Source: Hondaea fermentalgiana
Taxonomy: Eukaryota; Sar; Bigyra; Thraustochytrida; Thraustochytriidae
DNA: 40,612 bases
NCBI GenBank assembly: GCA_014084085.1
Contig: NPFB01000093.1
Span: forward strand, 4,013 to 44,624
Direction of reading: 5' to 3'
Shown here: in pieces, positions 1-8,171 of the stretch
How positions within the stretch are numbered: the stretch's first letter is position 1
How the letters are laid out: every line of letters starts with the position of its first letter
Notes under the pieces: model-generated
Database searches by the model: none
The model's input: the letters and a program-made list of their open reading frames with translations, nothing else
Told to the model about the DNA's origin: nothing
Translations under genes and position numbers: made by a program

Positions 1-55
1 GCGCGGGAGGAGGGGAAGGCAGGCCGCGCGCGCCGGGCCCGCGCAGAGGCCGCGC

Positions 56-87
56 GAGGCGAGGCGAGGCGCGGCGCGGCGCGGCGC
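56..87. repeat. GAGGC/GCGGC pentamer microsatellite
   Basis: Three GAGGC units (56-70) run into three and a half GCGGC units (71-87). This lies 165-196 bp upstream of the ATG at 252, in the promoter or 5'UTR of the first gene. A second repeat, (GCGA)n at about 233-250, ends one or two bases before that ATG. Confidence 0.85.
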
Positions 88-251
88 GACCCGGGTCGTC
101 CGTCAGTCAGAAAGAAAGAAAGGCACCGTCAGGGCGCGCGAGGAGGAGGAGGAGACCAGCCAGGACCAGGGCGCGAGCGCCGGCGACCGACCTCGAGGCG
201 GGCAGGGCGCGGCGGCAGGGGCGCCAGCAGAGAGCGAGCGAGCGAGCGAGG

Positions 252-893
252 ATGAACGAAATGCTGGACGAGACGTCGATCGACGAGGCGCGACAGTCGA
301 TCAAGAACCTGGTCAAGGCCGACGCCCACGAGCGCGCGCAGGCGTGCAAGCACCTGTTCCCCCCCTCGCTCGTCAAAGATGGCGGCGACATGATCGTGCA
401 GTGTCTGGCCGTGGCCGGCGCGGAACTCCTCTCGGGACAAGCCCCGGCGCGATCAGCGCTCTCGAGAGAGCTCGACAAATACCTCAAGACCGTCATTCGC
501 AAAGCGACCTCTTCCCGCAAGCGCAAGGCACGCGAGAAGAAGCGCAAGCAGCGCGCCGAAAAGAAAACAAGGGGCAACGACATGCCTGGCCCCATGCACA
601 TGATGCCGCACCATCAAATGCACCCTGGGCCCCACGCGCCGCCGCCCATCCCGCACATGTCACAAGGGCCGATGCCGCCCATGCAGGTGTCGCCCAACCA
701 AGCTCCTGTGCGCGAGATGCGGCCTCGCGGCGGCAAGGTCGGGCGCAAGGGCGAGACTCTCAAGTCACTGGCTGATGCCGCAGCCGTCACCTTGGCCGAG
801 GCCCGCCGGGGCGGGCCGTATGTGGAGGACGACCATGGCGCGCCTCCCATGCAGCACGATCCGCACGCGCACCATCCTCATCACCATGGATGA
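252..893 (+). CDS. hypothetical basic protein with Met/His/Pro-rich tail
   Basis: I do not recognise this 213-residue protein. Residues 1-85 look like a folded helical domain (IDEARQSIKNLV, then DMIVQCLAVAGAELL). Residues about 86-108 form a strongly basic stretch rich in Lys, Arg and Glu (RKRKAREKKRKQRAEKK) that resembles a bipartite nuclear localisation signal or nucleic-acid-binding helix. Residues 112-155 are low complexity, dominated by Met, His and Pro, and the protein ends in an HHPHHHG run; both could bind metal. The start is the first ATG after a GCGA microsatellite, and no upstream in-frame ATG is evident. It converges on EMC2, about 1 kb away. A nuclear or nucleolar role is inference from the basic segment only. 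The frame is open and codon use looks like the neighbours, but without a known family the call remains moderate. Confidence 0.65.
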   Translation: MNEMLDETSIDEARQSIKNLVKADAHERAQACKHLFPPSLVKDGGDMIVQCLAVAGAELLSGQAPARSALSRELDKYLKTVIRKATSSRKRKAREKKRKQRAEKKTRGNDMPGPMHMMPHHQMHPGPHAPPPIPHMSQGPMPPMQVSPNQAPVREMRPRGGKVGRKGETLKSLADAAAVTLAEARRGGPYVEDDHGAPPMQHDPHAHHPHHHG

Positions 894-1899
894 CCACTGA
901 CTGAGGCGCGCGGCAGTCACGAGAGGAAAGTACTGCTTTTGCTGGTGGGCAACGGCTTTTGACGACATCGTTTGCCGATGTCGATTCCGAAGCAAACGAT
1001 ATAGCAAGTCTAGACACCGTGCTTCGCTTGCGATTTCACAAGTCAAAGTATCGGTGAGTGTACAGCTTGGTCGGTTGCGTTCGCTTGAGAGCCATAGCTG
1101 TAAGTGATGTGCAAGCCCAGCACGTTCTGCAAACCATTTTCGAGAAAGAAACGAAAAGAAATGAAAAAACACGAAAAAGATATTCTAAAACATGAATAAG
1201 ATGAAAACGTTTTCACTGAAAGCGGAGCGAAAGGAAAGGATCGTTTTGCGGAACATAAGCACAAGAACTTTTGTCGAATCTCGCTTGCGGGGTTGTTCCT
1301 CCCAAAGATGGAACAGAGACCATCGATACGTGCTTTCTGCAAAGCTTTATGTTCCAGAATCTCGATCTCCAGAACAGCACGCTGGTGCTCGTCCTCGGCG
1401 AAGTGTCACCGCAACGACGCAAGGCTTTCTGACGGATCTCGCTCGTAGGCCGTTAACGTTCTTTCGAATTTTGAGAAACAACGCCATTCAAATCGTGCTG
1501 CTGTCGGACGCGTATCCTTTCAGCCTAAACTCAGAGGATCAGCAGCAATCTCTTTTCGCTCCGGCGGTTACCCCTGAGGGGGTTCAATACTTGCTTCCAG
1601 AAGTATTATTCTTTCGGCTTCAACTTAGAGGAGCAGCAAGAGTCTCTTCAACGCAAATAAATAAAGGAGCTCGAGGTCGACGAAGAACAAGCTGTGATGA
1701 GAAGAAAAGGAAGATACAAGACCCGACATTGGTGGTTCCTCATCACTCCATACACATCGTGAGGCTTATCGTGTTGCACATCGTTGATTTGGTTTTTAAA
1801 AACTTCGTTCAAGAGCTCTTTGCAGAAGCGCAATCGCCATGAAGAAAAGGAGTGTAAAGAGGGGTCAAGGAAAAGATGAACATTTCGGGCCTTGAGCGT
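894..1899. other. convergent intergenic region, AT-richer
   Basis: This kilobase separates the 3' ends of the first gene and EMC2. It is visibly lower in GC than the coding DNA. It holds an imperfect direct repeat (1513-1556 and 1607-1649) and a hairpin (1586-1607). A 216-codon frame at 1192-1842 has no recognisable composition and I do not call it a gene. An AATAAATAAA string near 1654-1665 (+) could serve as a poly(A) signal for a long 3'UTR. Confidence 0.6.
1513..1649. repeat. imperfect direct repeat pair flanking a hairpin
   Basis: Copies at 1513-1556 and 1607-1649 share the order TAT-CTTTC-GC-AACT-AGAGGA-GCAGCAA, with scattered substitutions and a small indel, roughly 80% alike over the first 33 bases. 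Between them AATACTT (1586-1592) can pair with AAGTATT (1601-1607) across an 8-nt loop. Confidence 0.6.
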
Positions 1900-2799
1900 T
1901 TAGGCCTTGCAGGAGAAGCGCTGCGCGACCTTGGTGACGAGATCCTTCATACCCTCTGGGAGCTCCATATTGGCAATGTGTTCCTGAGCGCGCATGTTTA
2001 GCGCCGTGTTGAGGTTGCGCTGGACCAGCTGGGCAACATTGTCGGAGCCCGCCTTGCCCTTGGGCTGTTGCTTTTTCTTGCCCGTTGAATCCGTGGCATC
2101 GGCAGCCCACTCGTCGAGGGCGCGCGTGGCAAGCATCATGCCCCAGAGAGCGCGCGGGTTCGCCGCGCCCTCCTTGAGGTGCAGACTGAGGCTGTAGTAC
2201 TTGCGCGCATCGACAATGTTGACGACGTCACCGCCGAGGGTATACTTTGCGTCTGCCAGCGCGAGCGCACTAATATAGCTGTGTGGGTCGCTGATGATGA
2301 CCTCTTCGAGGCAAAAGACGGCGTTGCGGAAACTGCCGCACTGAATGTGGAGCAGCGCGAGTTGCTTCCAGGCCTCGCTGTCTGCCTGAAAGGTGTCAAG
2401 ATACTTTGTGAGCTGGGTCACGGCCTCGGAGTCCTTGCCAGCAGCAATGAGAAGGCAGATCTTGCGTTTGAACGCGAGCATGTTGATCTCATTCGTCTTG
2501 AGCAGCCCGTCGTAGACTGCAGCGGCCTCCTTGGTCTTTCCTTGGGCCTCGAGGTAGAGTCCGCGTAACCTGCCGGCGCGCTGCGAGTCGGGGAACTGCG
2601 CTTCAATTTCCTTGAGCATGGATCCGGCCACATCGAGCTCGTTCGTGTCGAGGGCCGCGAGGAAGACTTGCTCGCGCACGCTCCACTGCTCGACGCCCAG
2701 GCGGGCGCCTCGTCGTCGCAGGAGCTCCTTGCCGGTCTCTACGACGCGCGAGGGCATATCGCGCGAGTTGTCTTTGCGTTTCTCCGCAAGGAACTCCAT
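1900..2799 (-). CDS. EMC2: ER membrane protein complex subunit 2 (TPR protein)
   Basis: EMC2 is the cytosolic TPR scaffold of the ER membrane protein complex, which inserts tail-anchored and multipass proteins into the ER. The 299-residue product is almost the length of human EMC2 (297). Its middle (residues about 85-240) is a series of TPR-like helical pairs, including GLYLEAQGKTKEAAAVYDGL, SEAWKQLALLHIQCGSFRNA and FCLEEVIISDPHSYISALAL, followed by the family-typical segment on LADAKYTLGG, ARKYYSLSLHLK and NPRALWGMML. There is no signal peptide or membrane segment, as expected for this soluble subunit. The start is the ATG at 2799; the frame closes with TAA at 1902-1900. It diverges from the hypothetical gene at 5419 across 2.6 kb. 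A short Lys/Gln-rich insertion (KKKQQPKGKAG) interrupts the C-terminal region. Confidence 0.9.
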   Translation of the reverse strand: MEFLAEKRKDNSRDMPSRVVETGKELLRRRGARLGVEQWSVREQVFLAALDTNELDVAGSMLKEIEAQFPDSQRAGRLRGLYLEAQGKTKEAAAVYDGLLKTNEINMLAFKRKICLLIAAGKDSEAVTQLTKYLDTFQADSEAWKQLALLHIQCGSFRNAVFCLEEVIISDPHSYISALALADAKYTLGGDVVNIVDARKYYSLSLHLKEGAANPRALWGMMLATRALDEWAADATDSTGKKKQQPKGKAGSDNVAQLVQRNLNTALNMRAQEHIANMELPEGMKDLVTKVAQRFSCKA

Positions 2800-3524
2800 C
2801 GTGCGCTTTTACTCGTGCTCCTGCTCCACCTTGTGCTCGAGCTCGTGCAGCGGCGAGAAAACCTCTCTAGATCGGCGTCGCTCGTGCGCGCGCGCGCGCG
2901 GGGGAAAAGATAGCCGGCGCCGCGCGACGCGGAGCGGGAGATGCGGGTCGCGCCGGCAAGCACGCGGGCGGGCGCGCGGGCGCGGCGAGCGAGCGCGGGT
3001 CAACCTGCCAGGGCGCGCGGGCGGGGCAGGTGGATTAGGTGCTACTCTTCTGCTCGCACGCAGACAGACTGACAGAGAGAAGGAAAGAAAGCAAAGCTTG
3101 CCATGGTGGCGCCTTCCCCTGCGTTCCCCGCGCTCCCCTTGTTACCTCTCGCTGCGCAACGCAAATCGCGATACCGTACGAGTGTCTTGGTACGATGCGA
3201 CGGTGAGAGCTTATTACTTTCGCCTTTTGCTTCAAGCTTGTTGGTTGTGCACATGCGCCCAGCTGCACCAGAAGCAGCAGCAGGAGCATTGGGAACGGGG
3301 AAAAAGGACGCCATGACGAAAACGACGACAACGACGTCGTCTACCTGGTTGCTGATCAGGCCGGGAGCTGATCAACGTAGAATGTTGACTCGAAGCAAGG
3401 TGGCGCGCGGCGCAGCACGTGCAGACTTGCCGAGAAACCTTCAACATCGAACCGAACCGATTCCGCATGCATCTCACTGTCCGTCAGTCGCATGTCTGTC
3501 AGCTGTGCAACTGCAGCTGCAGCC

Positions 3525-3554
3525 TGCACTGCACTGCACTGCACTGCACTGCAC
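3525..3554. repeat. (TGCAC)6 microsatellite
   Basis: Six perfect TGCAC pentamers, continuing into a partial unit TGCAG. It lies in the EMC2/5419 divergent intergenic region. Confidence 0.95.
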
Positions 3555-3890
3555 TGCAGCCAGCCCGCCACGCAGATGCAATGGCACGCAAGCCAGCCTC
3601 TGAACAATCGTCCTGGCGGAGTCAGTGACCAATCAGGTGCGCAAGGGCCTGCGCTGCTGCTGCTGCTGCGCTTGCTCTTGGTTGCTTTTGCTCACCATCA
3701 CTTCCGCCTTCTTTTTCCCACGTCAATCACATGCACGCAGACGCTCGCTCAACAGCAACTTGTGCACGGAGCTCGCGCTAGCCAGGCCAAACGGTCGCCT
3801 CTGCACACGCAGCAAGCCAGCCCGCCGTCTTCTTTCCAGCCCAGCGCCCCGCGGACCTCCGTGCCGGCTCCCGATTCCGAAATCCTCCCT

Positions 3891-3918
3891 GGCAAGGCAA
3901 GGCAAGGCAAGGCAAGGC
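3891..3918. repeat. (GGCAA)5 microsatellite
   Basis: Five perfect GGCAA pentamers plus a partial sixth, in the same intergenic region as the TGCAC array. Confidence 0.95.
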
Positions 3919-4270
3919 CGCCAATGTGCAATGTGAAAGCGCCGCACCGTCCTCGTGCAGTGCGATGTGCGATGTGCGCAACAACAGACCATCCATGATA
4001 GTCCACGGGGTTTTCATACTAGCAGTAGAAGCCGCGCCGTTGCCGCGGCCGGCCGCCGCCACGCCGCTTGGAAGCGCACACCCCCGCGCTCAGCGCGCGC
4101 AACGCATTTTCGACCAGACGCGCCGCGCCGCTAGTCGCTCGCTAGGACCTCCTATACGGGGACGCCGCGCGCCCGTCCCTCGCCTTCGCCTGGTCTTTTC
4201 TCTGCTTGTTGTTCTTGGTGCTTCGAAGGAGGGCCTCGCTCGTATCAACCATGGCTTCGAGTCTTCGTGA

Positions 4271-4305
4271 CCAGCCCAGCCCAGCCCAGCCCAGCCCAGC
4301 CCAGC
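4271..4305. repeat. (CCAGC)7 microsatellite
   Basis: Seven perfect CCAGC pentamers. With the TGCAC and GGCAA arrays this makes three different pentamer arrays in less than 800 bp. Confidence 0.95.
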
Positions 4306-4678
4306 CGGACCCAGCCCGGGCGCGGCGAAGCGAGCGGACCCGGCGCAGTGGCCGCCGCTGTCTTGCGTTGCGGGCGGCGACGAGGCGTGCTGGTTTGGGA
4401 GGTGCAGCTGCTGCGGCAGCGGGTTTGGGACAGAGGCTCGGCCCCGCGATCGTTTCTTTCGCCGGCGAGCACGAGCACGGCGGAGAGCGAGAAAAGCAAA
4501 CCCCAAACGCGACAGCGCCCGGAAACAGACCCGCGAGCACGCCCCGCCAGATCCCCGTCGCACTCGACGCAGTTAGCGATCCGCCCGAACCCAGACACCA
4601 TCGTCGGCCTCGAGCGAGCGAGCAAACGAGCAAACGAGCAAGCGAGAGAGACGAGCCCAAGAGTTGGGGAAAGAGCTT

Positions 4679-4697
4679 GCTAGCTAGCTAGCTAGCT
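4679..4697. repeat. (GCTA)n tetranucleotide repeat
   Basis: Four GCTA units and a partial fifth form a self-complementary run of CTAG/GCTAGC sites about 720 bp upstream of the ATG at 5419. It follows an array of GCAAACGA/GCGAGCGA-type units at about 4611-4650. Confidence 0.9.
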
Positions 4698-5418
4698 CGG
4701 CTGCCTGGCGGAGAATCGCTCCTTTTTGCGTTGCGCAGTACCACACGTTCTCGGAACGCTCCGTATCTGCTCTCCGAACGATCTGTATCCGTTCCGCAGT
4801 CGTGCCGATCACCCGACTCCAGTGCGGGGCGCATTTTTTTGAGTGCGAGAACCAGCCGCGAGAGGGCCTGTCGGTCTCCCCGGACCCGGAGAACTCGAGC
4901 GAGCGCGCGTACCTGGCCCTACCGACCTCCTACCCGTCTGCGACCAACCGCCCACCCAACGCACTTCGCGTGCGAGTGCCAGCCGCGCGAGGCAGCGGTT
5001 CCAGCGAAACTCGCTGACCCGAAAGGGAGCCCAGACTGGCCCTCGCGTGCAAACCTTACTCCACATTCACCCAGCTCGCTTCGTCCCATCCGTTCTCCAG
5101 TCGAGGGAGCTAGCTGCCGGGGAGCTTCTTCTCCTCCTCCTTTTCCGTCCTCGTCTTCGTCTTCTCCAACTTCTTCTTCGGCCTCGACCCGCGGTGCCGC
5201 AACGCGAGCGCGGCCGCAACGCATCGCGTGCGTGTGGAACCCGGGCCGCAGGCCAAGTTCAAGTTCCATTGCCAGCGCAGAGTTCTACTTGCGCCCGCCC
5301 CGCGTTTACAGTGTAGGTCGCCCTCAGGCCTACTGTACGCAAGTAAGCAAGCAGGTCGGTCGAGGCGAGGAGGAGAACCCGCACCGCGCACGTGCAGAAC
5401 GCGGGCGACGTGGCCGCG

Positions 5419-7020
5419 ATGATGGAGGTGGCCGCGGCCGGCAGCGGCGGCAGACACGCAACATCGGCGGGCGGGAACGGCGGCGCTGGCAGCGGCAGGG
5501 GCTTCGAGCGGCGCAAGCGCAGGGAAGACCTGGCCAACCTCGTGCGCGAGGGCCGCGAGCGCGCGGCGCGCAAGCAGGGCTGGCACCAACCGCGGCTGGA
5601 GTCCCATCACCGGCGCGGACAAGAGTCTGACAGCGAGCTCCTCGACGACGGCGACGACGACGACGAAGACGAGGAGGAGGAAAAGAGAGACGAGGCCAGC
5701 CTGCAACAGCAGAGACGCTCGCGAGAGGAGGAAGAAGAGGCGCCAAAGCTGAAAGAGGACAGCACCAAGAAGAAGTCCAGGAGCATCAAGACCACGTTTC
5801 GCAAGACGCAAAGCCGCCGCGAGGCGGCGGAGAACGCCTCGTCGTCCTGGGAAGACCCGAGGGCAACCTTTGCCTGGGTCCAAGGTTTCTGGGAAGGTCA
5901 AGTCAAGGAACAGCAGCAAGAGCAAGAGAAACAGACAAAGACCAAGGAACGCCGCCGCCGCGGGTCGACCAAGCCCAAGGCATCGGAAACCATGACGAGC
6001 GAGATCGCGCGCACGAGGTCCAGATCCGTAGACTCGAAACGGGTCTCGACCCGCCACGGAGTCGCGCCGGCGGTCCAACGTCGAAAGGGCTCCCTCGATC
6101 GCAGAACCAAGGACGACGGCCGAAGGACCAGCGCGGGCCGCGACGTGGGCGCCGTCGCCTCCTCGCTCGGCAGCATCGTCTCCTACGTGGGCACCTTTTT
6201 CGACCCGGACGCCGTCTCGCCGCGCTCCCGCTCGGCGAGCTCGCGCTCCCGCTCGAGCTCGTCATGGCGCGAAGCCTACACGCGACCCGCAGCCAGCCGT
6301 CCGAGCCTCTCGCGTCCCTCGTGGGCCGATCGTATCACGGTCTTCAAGCAGCGCGTCTTCCACGGCGATACCGGCGAATCCCCAGAGCTCCAGACGCAAT
6401 TCGAAGCCATCATTGGCCTTCGCTCCGAACTTGAAAACGCTCAGGCCCGTCTCGACAGCCAAGTCGAAGGCGCCACCACGCTTCTCAGCACCCTGGCCGA
6501 GCACGAAGACGCCCACGGCCGCAATGCCGACCCCGAACTGAACAAAGCCGTCGAAGGTCTTGAGGGCATCCTCGAGGAGGTCCGCGGCTTCTCTTACTTT
6601 GCCGACGTCATTGCCGAAATTGACGCTGCTCTCGACTACCGCAAGCGCCTCAAGCACCACCGACGCGCCTGGGCCCGTCAGCTGCGCAAGGCCAAGAACC
6701 TCCTCGAAACTGTCACCGAGGAAGAGATTGACGACCTTCCTCTGGTCAAGCGCAAGCAGCTTGACGACGCCATTTCCGCGCAAGAGCGCTACGACGAAGC
6801 CACCTCCAAGGTCTCCGAGGACATGGCAAACCTTCTCTCGGGGGACAACACCGAAAGTCCCATCACGGACGAGCTCCACGAGGCCCAGTTTCTCGTCTTT
6901 ATGAGCTGGCGCAGCCTCATTCGAGAGCAAAGGGAGACTTTTCCCGAGCGCGCGCAGCGGGCCCAGGCCGCGTACCAGGCCACCTGGGCTGTCTACGCCC
7001 GCGACATGAGCACTGTGTAA
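5419..7020 (+). CDS. hypothetical charged protein with helical C-terminal domain
   Basis: I do not recognise this 533-residue protein. Residues 1-290 are mostly disordered: a Gly/Ala-rich start, a basic patch (RRKRREDLANLV), a long Asp/Glu tract near residues 75-90, then Lys/Arg/Glu/Gln-rich and Arg/Ser-rich stretches. Residues about 300-533 look folded and almost wholly helical, with heptad-like spacing (QTQFEAIIGLRSELENAQAR, EIDAALDYRKRLKHHRRAW, LPLVKRKQLDDAISAQERYD), and finish in an aromatic segment (VFMSWRSLIREQRETFPERA). The long amphipathic helices could be a BAR-like or spectrin-like bundle; that is a guess from pattern. The frame extends to a GTG at 5392, but the first ATG is 5419, with another at 5422 in good context (A at -3, G at +4). 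It is co-oriented with the BART gene 396 bp downstream. Confidence 0.75.
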   Translation: MMEVAAAGSGGRHATSAGGNGGAGSGRGFERRKRREDLANLVREGRERAARKQGWHQPRLESHHRRGQESDSELLDDGDDDDEDEEEEKRDEASLQQQRRSREEEEEAPKLKEDSTKKKSRSIKTTFRKTQSRREAAENASSSWEDPRATFAWVQGFWEGQVKEQQQEQEKQTKTKERRRRGSTKPKASETMTSEIARTRSRSVDSKRVSTRHGVAPAVQRRKGSLDRRTKDDGRRTSAGRDVGAVASSLGSIVSYVGTFFDPDAVSPRSRSASSRSRSSSSWREAYTRPAASRPSLSRPSWADRITVFKQRVFHGDTGESPELQTQFEAIIGLRSELENAQARLDSQVEGATTLLSTLAEHEDAHGRNADPELNKAVEGLEGILEEVRGFSYFADVIAEIDAALDYRKRLKHHRRAWARQLRKAKNLLETVTEEEIDDLPLVKRKQLDDAISAQERYDEATSKVSEDMANLLSGDNTESPITDELHEAQFLVFMSWRSLIREQRETFPERAQRAQAAYQATWAVYARDMSTV

Positions 7021-7416
7021 AATAATCTGCATTTCCTACTGCTTTGTAAGTCTCCTTCTCTTCTTGTACTTTGTCGGATCGCATTGGTTTCGACTTTGTG
7101 TCGCCCCCCTTTCCCTCGCCTTCCCCCTTGTCCTCTTTTTTGTCCCTTCTCCTGGCACAGCCTAGGAGCCCCCACTTCATCCTGATACTACACGAGTCCA
7201 ACTGAAGTAATTTCCCAAAATGGACGCCATCTTCACCAAGACACGAGTCACAGAACCAATTGAATCAGCAGTCGAGCGCGTGGCGGCGAGACGCGACTGG
7301 ACCGCACAGCGTGGCAAACCTGCGCGGCACGGCACGGCGCAAGAGCACAGTGCTGCGAAACGTAGCGTAGCATAGCGTAGCGACCCTCGCGAGGCCAAGA
7401 AAAAGTCACCGTGACC
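7021..7416 (+). other. intergenic/5' leader of the CFAP36-like gene
   Basis: The first ~170 bp are pyrimidine-rich (CTTCCCCCTTGTCCTC type tracts), as expected for the 3' end of the upstream gene or the promoter of the next. The last 200 bp contain a short upstream frame (7220-7375) and small CGTAG repeats at 7361-7381. No other gene is seen. Confidence 0.5.
7220..7375 (+). other. 51-codon upstream ORF
   Basis: An ATG at 7220 in strong context (AAAATGG) opens a 51-codon frame starting MDAIFTKTRVTEPIES and ending in TAG at 7373-7375. It closes 41 bp before the ATG of the CFAP36-like gene and is in a different frame. It could be a translational regulator if transcribed in the same leader, a micropeptide, or chance. 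Only its position and start context support it. Confidence 0.35.
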
Positions 7417-7977
7417 ATGGAGCACATCTTTGACCAGATCGAGAATGAGATCGTACGGGAGCTCTTCTACTTTCTCTCGTGCGAGCGCGTCTCCAAAGAG
7501 CTCCAAAGCTTTTTACAAGCCCACTGCCACATGTTTGAGGGCGACCTCTCGGACCTGACTGGCGAACAGGACCTCGAACGCTTTGCGCTCTACAAGGAGT
7601 ACACAGCACTTCTCGACGGACACATGCGCGAGTTCTGCACCGAGAACGGATACTCGGCCAAAGAGGTCTACGAAGAGTGCGACCGCGCCTGCGAGAAACG
7701 CGACGAGGAAGAAGGCGAAAGTCTCACCAAGTTGCTACTCAACATGCTCATTGCAGCGTCCGAATACGAGGCATTCGTTGTAAACATGATGACCTTCAAG
7801 CGCATCGAAATCGTAAAAGCCGAAATTGCGCGCGTCGAGCGCGAGCAGGAACGTCTTCAAGACAAGAATGCGCGCGGCAAATCGGAGAGCAAATACGCGG
7901 AAGACTTTGTCGCCGAGGAAAAGACCTCCTTTGAGTCCAAGTACGAACGTCCTGCTGCACGCTCGCGCAAAAAGTAG
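7417..7977 (+). CDS. CFAP36: BART-domain protein, CFAP36/ARL2BP-like
   Basis: This 186-residue protein has a BART domain (residues about 8-130), the helical fold that binds ARF-like GTPases such as ARL2/ARL3 in ARL2BP and CFAP36 (CCDC104). Seen directly: an FLSCERVSKELQSFLQAHC opening, ERFALYKEYTALLDGHMREF in the middle, and LTKLLLNMLIAASEYEAFVV near the domain end, matching the family pattern of an acidic F-E/D segment, a Y-x-E-Y-like core and a final A-x-D/E-F-x-x-F helix. After the domain comes KRIEIVKAEIARVEREQERL, a charged coiled coil as in CFAP36 rather than ARL2BP, then a basic tail. CFAP36 works with ARL3 in cilia; that role here is inference. The frame also opens at a GTG (7411), but ATG 7417 (CCATGG) is the start. 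It converges on MLH3 with 194 bp between stops. Confidence 0.75.
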   Translation: MEHIFDQIENEIVRELFYFLSCERVSKELQSFLQAHCHMFEGDLSDLTGEQDLERFALYKEYTALLDGHMREFCTENGYSAKEVYEECDRACEKRDEEEGESLTKLLLNMLIAASEYEAFVVNMMTFKRIEIVKAEIARVEREQERLQDKNARGKSESKYAEDFVAEEKTSFESKYERPAARSRKK

Positions 7978-8171
7978 CCAGCCACACACACAGCCAGATA
8001 CAACATTCGAGATGGTAGTAGTACATGAACATAAGAGTATTCTTCATCGATCAAACTTGAAGCCTTGTGACCGCAACCAAAAGTTAACAAAGGGGAGGAA
8101 TCCAAAGACATGTTCGTCCCCAAAGGTGCGCCTCCTCTTCATCTCCTTCCACCCACCCAACACTTTCTTCC

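Larger units (their letters stand above)
2800..5418. other. 2.6-kb divergent intergenic region rich in microsatellites
   Basis: This lies between the EMC2 start (-) and the gene at 5419 (+), and is the longest stretch here without a gene. It has an alternating CG tract near 2888-2900, four separate short tandem repeats (3525, 3891, 4271, 4679), and GC-rich filler. Several frames stay open for 100-300 codons in all directions, but their translations are Arg/Ser/Pro/Ala-rich, overlap one another and show no recognisable domain. It may hold long 5'UTRs, an intron or a non-coding RNA; none can be shown from sequence alone. Confidence 0.55.

Noticed and set aside
1192..1842. 216-codon plus-strand frame between gene 1 and EMC2
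   Set aside because: The region is AT-rich, contains repeats and a hairpin, and the translation has no domain or normal composition.
4731..5630. 299-codon plus-strand frame overlapping the start of the gene at 5419
   Set aside because: Arg/Ser/Pro/Ala-rich translation, another frame from the real gene over the overlap, and no recognisable domain.
7220..7977. Upstream ORF as the first exon of the CFAP36-like gene
   Set aside because: The BART domain is complete from ATG 7417, the frames differ, and no convincing donor-acceptor pair joins them.
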